Below are positions 58,484 to 64,000 of a stretch of 64,000 nt of DNA, piece after piece. A program made the translations under genes and the position numbers. Under the pieces are notes generated by a model. The model did not search any database and was not told where the DNA came from. It saw nothing but the letters and a program-made list of their open reading frames with translations. The stretch's first letter is position 1. Each line of letters opens with the position of its first letter. The stretch is taken from positions 62,001-126,000 of the forward strand of contig JAPTJF010000010.1 of NCBI GenBank assembly GCA_029339195.1, given 5' to 3'. The stretch comes from Micractinium sp. NFX-FRZ. Lineage: Eukaryota > Chlorophyta > Trebouxiophyceae > Chlorellales > Chlorellaceae.

Positions 58484-61400
58484 CATGGGGGTTGCGAGGT
58501 GTGTCCTCCAGCTCGCCGTCAGCCTGGCACTCGTCGGCTCTGTGCTCGCCCACAGGTAGGAAGGTGCCGGAGTTGACAGATGCCGGGCGGTCCTGGAGCA
58601 GTGCTTTGCCGCCGCCATGCCACCGCCGCCGCTCTCCTGCTCTACTGCCAAATGCAAGTTGCAGCCAACGCGCCATCTCTCATCACCCACCAACCCCATC
58701 GTGCTCTGGTTTGCAGAGACCTGCTGAAAGACAGGGTCGGCAGCGCCATCATGGGGGGACAGGACGCACCTCGCGGCAGGTCAGCCTGCATCTCACCGAC
58801 TTGTGTGCCCCGTGCCCCCGCCAGCGGCACCGGTGCTGGCGAGGCTCCTGGGGACGGTGGCGATGGCACTTTTAATCCAGCTTGCCTGCAAGGTCGGACC
58901 CAGGATGTGGCCCCACCCCGCTCCCCTTGCTGCTGCTGAGCTGGGGCCCATCCCGTGGCCCGCCCGCCCTACCCACCCCTACCCCCCGCAGATTCCGTTT
59001 CATGGCCTCCCTCCGCTCCACCGTCAATCCAGACCGCCACATCTGCGGGGGTGAGCCGACCCGCCCTCTGCATGCCCACACATGCTTGCGCCTTGAAGGC
59101 CCCCTGCCTGCACCCTGGGATGCCGTTAACATTCTCTATTATGCTGCATACACGTCGCCGGCAACCCCGCCGGTCGCAGCAGCTTCACCATGTGCCTTGT
59201 GAGCCGCACCTCCGGTGGCTGGCTGGCTGAGCGGTCATCCGTCTGGCCGGTGCTCTGCAGGTTCCCTGATCCACCCCAGGTGCTTGCAAGGGGGGCTCAG
59301 AGGTGTGGCAGGAGTGGGGGGTGGCAGAAGCCCTCCTATTGCCAAGTCCATTATAAACTTCAACAGCAGCGGGAGGCTTTTCGTGCCAGTCCTGCCCTCC
59401 CGCCTGCCCGCCTTCCTACCTGCCCGCCTTCCTGCCTGCCCTCTTCCCTGCCTGCCTGCCTGCCTGGACTAACCACCCGCCCATCTCAACCCTGCCCTGC
59501 CCTCCCACCTTACTCCCGGGCGCCTGGGGTGCTCCAGAATCGTGATGACAGCGGCACATGTAAGCCGCAGCATGCACTGCCGCTCTGCGGCGTGTGCACA
59601 GTGTTGGGAGGGCTGAGGCGGTCGTCTGGCAGGCGTGCCAAATCTCACCGCCTTGCAGCCGGTGGTGCTGCTGAGGACAGCACAGCATGCAGAGCAGGGT
59701 CCACGCCCCCTGGCATGCACGCGCCCCACCCACACGCCTCACAGCAAGGACGCGCACCCTTGCTGCGCCTCATCACTAATGTCCTTTGCCTTGTTGCTTT
59801 GTCTCCAATCTCCCTGCTATGCTGGCTGCTGCGCGTTGGTGCGCAGTGCGTGATCGACACGTTGACGGGCGAGCCCAGGCCCGACTACCAGTTCCGCCCA
59901 AGAGTGAGTCAGCGGGGGGCGGGGGGGGTGCCCGCCCTGCTGCGCCTGCTGTGGTATACAGCTGGGGTGCAGCCGCGCCACACCTGTGTGCGCGGCAGCA
60001 CCGGCCCCCTCCTGGCCATCCGCCCACATGCTGGTGCGTGCGCTGAGGGGTGCTTAGGAAGGAGCTCACATAGAAAAGGGCCACACACGCAAGAGTTGCC
60101 CCTGCCCCTGCCTGTGAGCGTGCTGTGCCTGCTGCGCCTCTTCAGGTGCGCATCGGCGGGTACAACCTCAACACAGAGCCTGGCAAGAACTACGATCAGC
60201 GGCGCACCATTCGCACGCTGGTGCACCCAAAGTGAGTGGGTGGGTGAGCCGTGGGTGAGCCCAATTGAGCGAGTGGGCAGCAGGTGGGGTGGGCCCGGAA
60301 GTGCGTGCAATCGCATCGACTGGGGAGTGCAGGCCTGGGATTTGCAAGACACCGGGACCAGGGGTGATGTGAGTGAGGGTGTGTGGGAGCAAGGTTGTGT
60401 TTGGGTGCGTGTGGGGCGCGGGTTTCAGCCGGGCCAAGACGTGTACCCCCAAAGTAGGTGGGCGGGCGAGGCAGGAGCCTGGGCGTTGGGGCGACTGCCT
60501 CACAGTTCCGTGCACCATCTCCGGTGCCCTGCGGCCCCCTGCGGCCCTGTTGGTGCAGACCACCACCAATTGCCTCTGAGGGCGGCCACGCCTCCCTGCC
60601 TATTAATGGGCATGACTAGCGAAGAGCACTGGGCGCCCAGGTTGTTCACGACCCTGCCCCTCCCTGCTTTGCGCTGCCCTCTCTTATCCTCCGACAGGTT
60701 TGCAGGAGGGGACCCCCTGCCAAACGATTACATGAACAACGACGTCGCCCTGCTGCTGCTGGACAAGCCCAGCACGCTGCCCACCGTGCGCGTGACAGCC
60801 GGCAAGAGTGAGCGTGCCTGCTGCGCCTGCTGCTGCGCCAACATGCCCGCTGCTCGTGTGTCGTCGGCGGCTGCTGCCGCTGCTGCTGCTTGTACCGCCG
60901 GCCCCCCCACTGCTGCTGAGCTGCCCAAGCGCCTGTGCAGCTTGAGTTTGGTCCTGGCTCAGAATGAGTGCTAGCAATAAGCTTAACACATGCCAGTCTG
61001 CTGCCAAGGGAGCTGCCTCGGCTCTGTGCTGAGCCCCTACCCCCCCGCCCTCTGTCCCAACTGCCGCAGTGAAGCCGGACAACCCACACCCTGACTACAC
61101 CCCTCTCATCGTCCTCGGGTGGTGAGTGGGAGGGCCACTCATCGCTGCCCAAGGTGGTTCCACAGGTGGCGCCCCTGCATGTGCTGGGCTCCGCCGTCGC
61201 ATGTGACATGCAGTGCAGCAATGGCGGCGGGGGCAGGCGGCGCAAGCGTGCTGGCTGGTGTCGTGCTCAGCCGGCACCCGAGGCATACGCTGGCGCACAG
61301 TTGTGCGTGCTTCTGGCGCTGCCCTGCACCCCCGTCTTGCTGCTGCCGGCCGCCAGCGAGTGCAAGCTTCTGCACCACTGCACCGCGCCTGGTTCCCCTT

Positions 61401-62256
61401 TTCTGTCTTCCTGTCCTTGCGAGCAGGGGCACCCTGGGCAGCAACGAGTGGCCTGAGAGGCTGCAAATGGTGAGTGAGTGAGCAAGTGAATGCATGCCTC
61501 TAGTGTGTGGGCGACACCCTGTGTTTTGCACTGCTGGGCACAGCCAGGCCTGGTGCCGCTGCTGGCATTGGTGGAGCGGGTGCGCAGGAGAGCAGGGGAT
61601 GGTGTAGCAGTCCGCTCCAGGGCCCTGCCTGCTTGCCCCGCCCCGCCAGCGGGCGCTCAACCTCACCCACCGTGCCCACCCACCGCACCCCGCCCACCGC
61701 CCCCACCTTCCCCTTCTTGCTCCCCTGCCGCAGCTGGACCTCACCCTGCTCCCCCTAGGGGTCTGCCAGAACGTGTCCAGCACCGTGTACTGGCAAAACT
61801 ACTGGGGGGCACGCGTGAGTGTGAGCTACAACTTCAGCAACAACGCAATGGTGTGCGCCGCCAAGGGCTTCCCTCAGGCCAGGGCAGACGTGTGCGGCGG
61901 AGGTGGGTGGCCTGTGGGGGGGTGCTCGGCAGGCGGGGTGGGTGGCCGGCTTTGTCTAGAGCGTTGGCTTGTGCGGGCACTGCCGGGGGCGCAGCAGGGG
62001 TGGGGCGTGCACACAAGGGGTGGGCGGGCGGTACCGGCTGTTTGGGCGGCTTCAGCCGGGCCCAGGCCGGCGGAGGGTACTGCCCACGCCTTTGCCTGAG
62101 CACCGCATGCACTCGCTTGGACGCCCACCCCGGCCAGAATGACGCTGCCAGACACACACGCACACACGCGCTGCGCACCGCCGGTCCACTGCCTTCCCAT
62201 GCGCGCCACCACGCGCGCCTCCCTGCCGCCCAACTTGGCGGCGGCTGGCTGAACTC

Positions 62257-62294
<38 letters not shown>

Positions 62295-64000
62295 AGACTC
62301 TGGAGGGCCGGTCGTTGTGCCGCGCAGCAGCTGCTCAAAAGAGGATGTGGTGACCGGCCTGGTCAGCTGGGGCGATGTGTGCATCAGTGGTGCCACGGGC
62401 ATCAACCCAGGTGAGGGTGCCGCGGGGAGGGGGGGCGTTGCACCCGGGCGCATGCCGCAACACCTGCTGTGCTGCCCGGATGGCACACCTCCCCCACAAG
62501 CTGTCCCACCGACGGCCCCACCCCGCCTCTCTGCCTTCCCCTGTTAAACTGAATGCGAGGCGCGGTTTGTGTGCCCTTCAATCAAACAATGCTTGGTGCA
62601 GCTCCGCACGCCTGATGTGACAACGGTGCCGCCCTGGGTTGAGCCCTGGGTCCCCATGGCACGTCTCCTATCGCACCACAGCACCTTGCTCCTTCCCCCC
62701 TGCCCAACCTGCAGGGGTATACACTGACCTGGCAATGGTGCGGCCCTGGATTGAGCAAACGGTCAGGCGGCTCACAAATGACACCCTGCCTGTCCCCGCG
62801 GCAGCAAACTGCAGCGGCCGCGGTGCGTGGGGTCGCGTGGTATGCACCGGGAGGGGGCAGGAGGGGGTAGGGGACCCGCCTGTGCAACCTGCCTCCGCTC
62901 TGGGCCTGCCTCCGGCGGTGCAACGCACGCTGAACCCGCTGCCCAGTGGAGTTACAGCCGTCCAGCCGTCCCTGCTTGCCTGCCGGCTCCTCCAGGATTC
63001 CTGGCTCCCGGACCTCCCATCCCTCCCCACTGCCTCCAGTTTGCGTGTGGGGGGCCTCCGCCCAGGCCTCCCCGTCCCTCGCTCCCGCCACTCCCCCCTC
63101 ACGCCGTGTTGCCCCTGCCTGCTGTGCCCGCTGTGGTCTGCTGCAGTGTATGGCGACCCACTCGTTCGCGGCTTCAGTGGAGGCGTGTTTACGTACAAGG
63201 GCGAGGCGGGCGCGACAGTGAACGTGAGCAGGGTCTGGAGGGCGGGCCTGTGAGGGGGGAAGCGGGAGGGAGGGAGGGCTTGTCCCCTGTGGCCCAGCAC
63301 AGCACAGCATGTTGTGGCAGGCACTGCTGCTGCCGCCAAGTCCCCACGCCGGGCAGCAGATGGTTGGTGCAGCATTGTGGGTGCCGCGCATGCCCCTTGC
63401 GCTGCGCAGCCATGCACCGCGCTGCTTGGCCTCATACCGTGTGTGTTTTGGGGCGTGTGTGTGTGTGTGTGAAGGGGGGGCCAAAAAGGCTGCCCCCTTT
63501 TCGGCGCCTTGGCGCGCCCCACCGTGCCGCCAGCTCCGCACGCGCGCCCCCCACGCTTTGGTCGCTGCTCCGCCTGCTGTGCAGATCCTCACCGGCCCCG
63601 GCCTCCGCCTGACTGGCGTGCTGAAGAATGTTTCCAGTACGGTGAGGGGGCAGCTCCAGCACTGGCGCCCACGCTCGAGTGGAACGCACGCTTTGCCCAA
63701 CATTTGCTGCCCAGCTCGCTTGCTCATGCTGCACCGCACTGCATGCTCACACGGGCACCGCACACAAATGTGGTGGCGGTGTGGCATGTCTGCCACCCGC
63801 GCGGTGCACATGCCCTGGTGCGGGCCACCCCGCCACAGCACGCGCACTGCTAGGAGCGAGGCGGCGGCCTGCCTGTGCCAGGTGGCGTGCCGCGTGCATC
63901 GCTGGCGGCGCCCCGGTGGCAATGCCCGTGCACGCCCCTTATTCGCTTGTGTGGTCCCTGCTGTGCTGCTGCTGCCCTGCGCAGGGCGGCACTGCCCTGG
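58484..64000 (+). CDS. Secreted trypsin-type serine protease with extra C-terminal domain (3' end beyond window)
   Basis: Exons: 58484-58554, 58717-58779, 58992-59050, 59261-59279 (19 nt), 59538-59559 (22 nt), 59847-59903, 60146-60231, 60698-60807, 61070-61121, 61427-61469, 61734-61902, 62297-62410, 62715-62822, 63147-63223, 63585-63641, 63985 onward. Residues 1-22 are a signal peptide (LQLAVSLALVGSVLA). The S1 family catalytic triad is complete: His78 in TAAHC, Asp141 in NNDVALLLLD, Ser252 in CGGDSGGP. Asp246, six residues before the Ser, predicts cleavage after Lys/Arg. The new N terminus IMGGQ is preceded by Ala, not the usual Arg/Lys, so activation by trypsin-like cleavage is doubtful. 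After the protease domain, VYGDPLVRGFSGGVFTYKGE resembles the GDPxFxxFxGxxYxxxGE start of VWD-like/root-cap-type extracellular domains. The gene runs off the window edge. Confidence 0.88.
61130..61160 (-). repeat. Inverted fossil copy of protease exon 10
   Basis: The minus strand here reads ACCTTGGGCAGCGATGAGTG followed by GCC, against ACCCTGGGCAGCAACGAGTG followed by GCC in exon 10 at 61433-61455. The peptide would be TLGSDEWP versus TLGSNEWP. The copy lies in the preceding intron, in opposite orientation. Confidence 0.8.
62257..62293 (+). repeat. CCTG tetranucleotide repeat abutting a splice acceptor
   Basis: About nine CCTG units run directly into CTGTAG, the acceptor of the exon carrying the catalytic Ser. 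The repeat takes the position of the polypyrimidine tract. Confidence 0.9.

Noticed and set aside
59190..60974. 594-codon open frame on the + strand
   Set aside because: It spans several protease introns and exons in the wrong frame. The conserved S1 protease exons inside it use other frames with matched splice phases.

Overview
The window is nuclear DNA of a green alga, most likely a Chlorella-like trebouxiophyte. It is strongly GC-rich. Genes are split by many short introns (about 70-500 bp, GT-AG with a few GC-AG) with C-rich polypyrimidine tracts. The proteins match plant and algal families: plant-type cofactor-independent phosphoglycerate mutase, DHX35-type DEAH helicase, LPEAT-type acyltransferase, organelle-targeted rhodanese, RING-CH ligase. 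There are no operons, Shine-Dalgarno sites or CRISPR arrays. The genus is an inference; no rRNA or organelle marker is present. I rebuilt exon chains by hand from reading frame, splice phase and known family order. Each chain gives one uninterrupted frame, but none is confirmed by transcripts.

Layout. 1.4-8.5 kb (+): 17-exon phosphoglycerate mutase. 9.4-12.3 kb (+): unknown Cys-rich/Gln-rich protein. 13.6-15.5 kb (-): unknown two-helix, probably plastid, protein. 16.3-18.2 kb: two tiny hydrophilic proteins from a shared divergent promoter. 18.8-22.6 kb (-): a protein joining a 2-oxoglutarate-oxygenase-like half domain to a SUMO-like domain. 23.2-27.4 kb (-): a second 2OG-oxygenase-like protein whose metal-binding residues appear lost. 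27.9-29.3 kb (-): RING-CH (MARCH-type) protein with a long coiled coil and a C-terminal anchor. 29.5-33.9 kb (-): PLP enzyme of the methionine gamma-lyase/aluminium-resistance family. 34.5-41.6 kb (+): 18-exon DHX35-like helicase. 42.4-44.2 kb (-): acetate transporter of the GPR1/FUN34/YaaH family. 45.9-46.5 kb (-): a doubtful gene. 47.2-48.3 kb (-): small coiled-coil protein resembling mitoribosomal mS26. 48.8-53.0 kb (-): LPEAT-like lysophospholipid acyltransferase. 53.2-57.6 kb (+): two tandem rhodanese genes. 58.5 kb to the window end (+): secreted trypsin-type protease with an extra C-terminal domain, cut by the window edge.

The genes are ordinary housekeeping neighbours and show no shared pathway. 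The main unexpected signal is in the introns. In at least six genes an intron holds decayed copies of the adjoining exon end, including its splice junction, usually about 75-180 bp from the live copy. This suggests repeated short segmental duplications anchored on exon-intron junctions, leaving 'exon fossils' and decoy splice sites. Two large foldback palindromes sit together in one rhodanese intron, one with 75-bp identical arms. The other notable items are the oxygenase-SUMO fusion, the degenerate 2OG protein beside it, and very small exons (19-27 nt), one of which carries the catalytic histidine of the protease.
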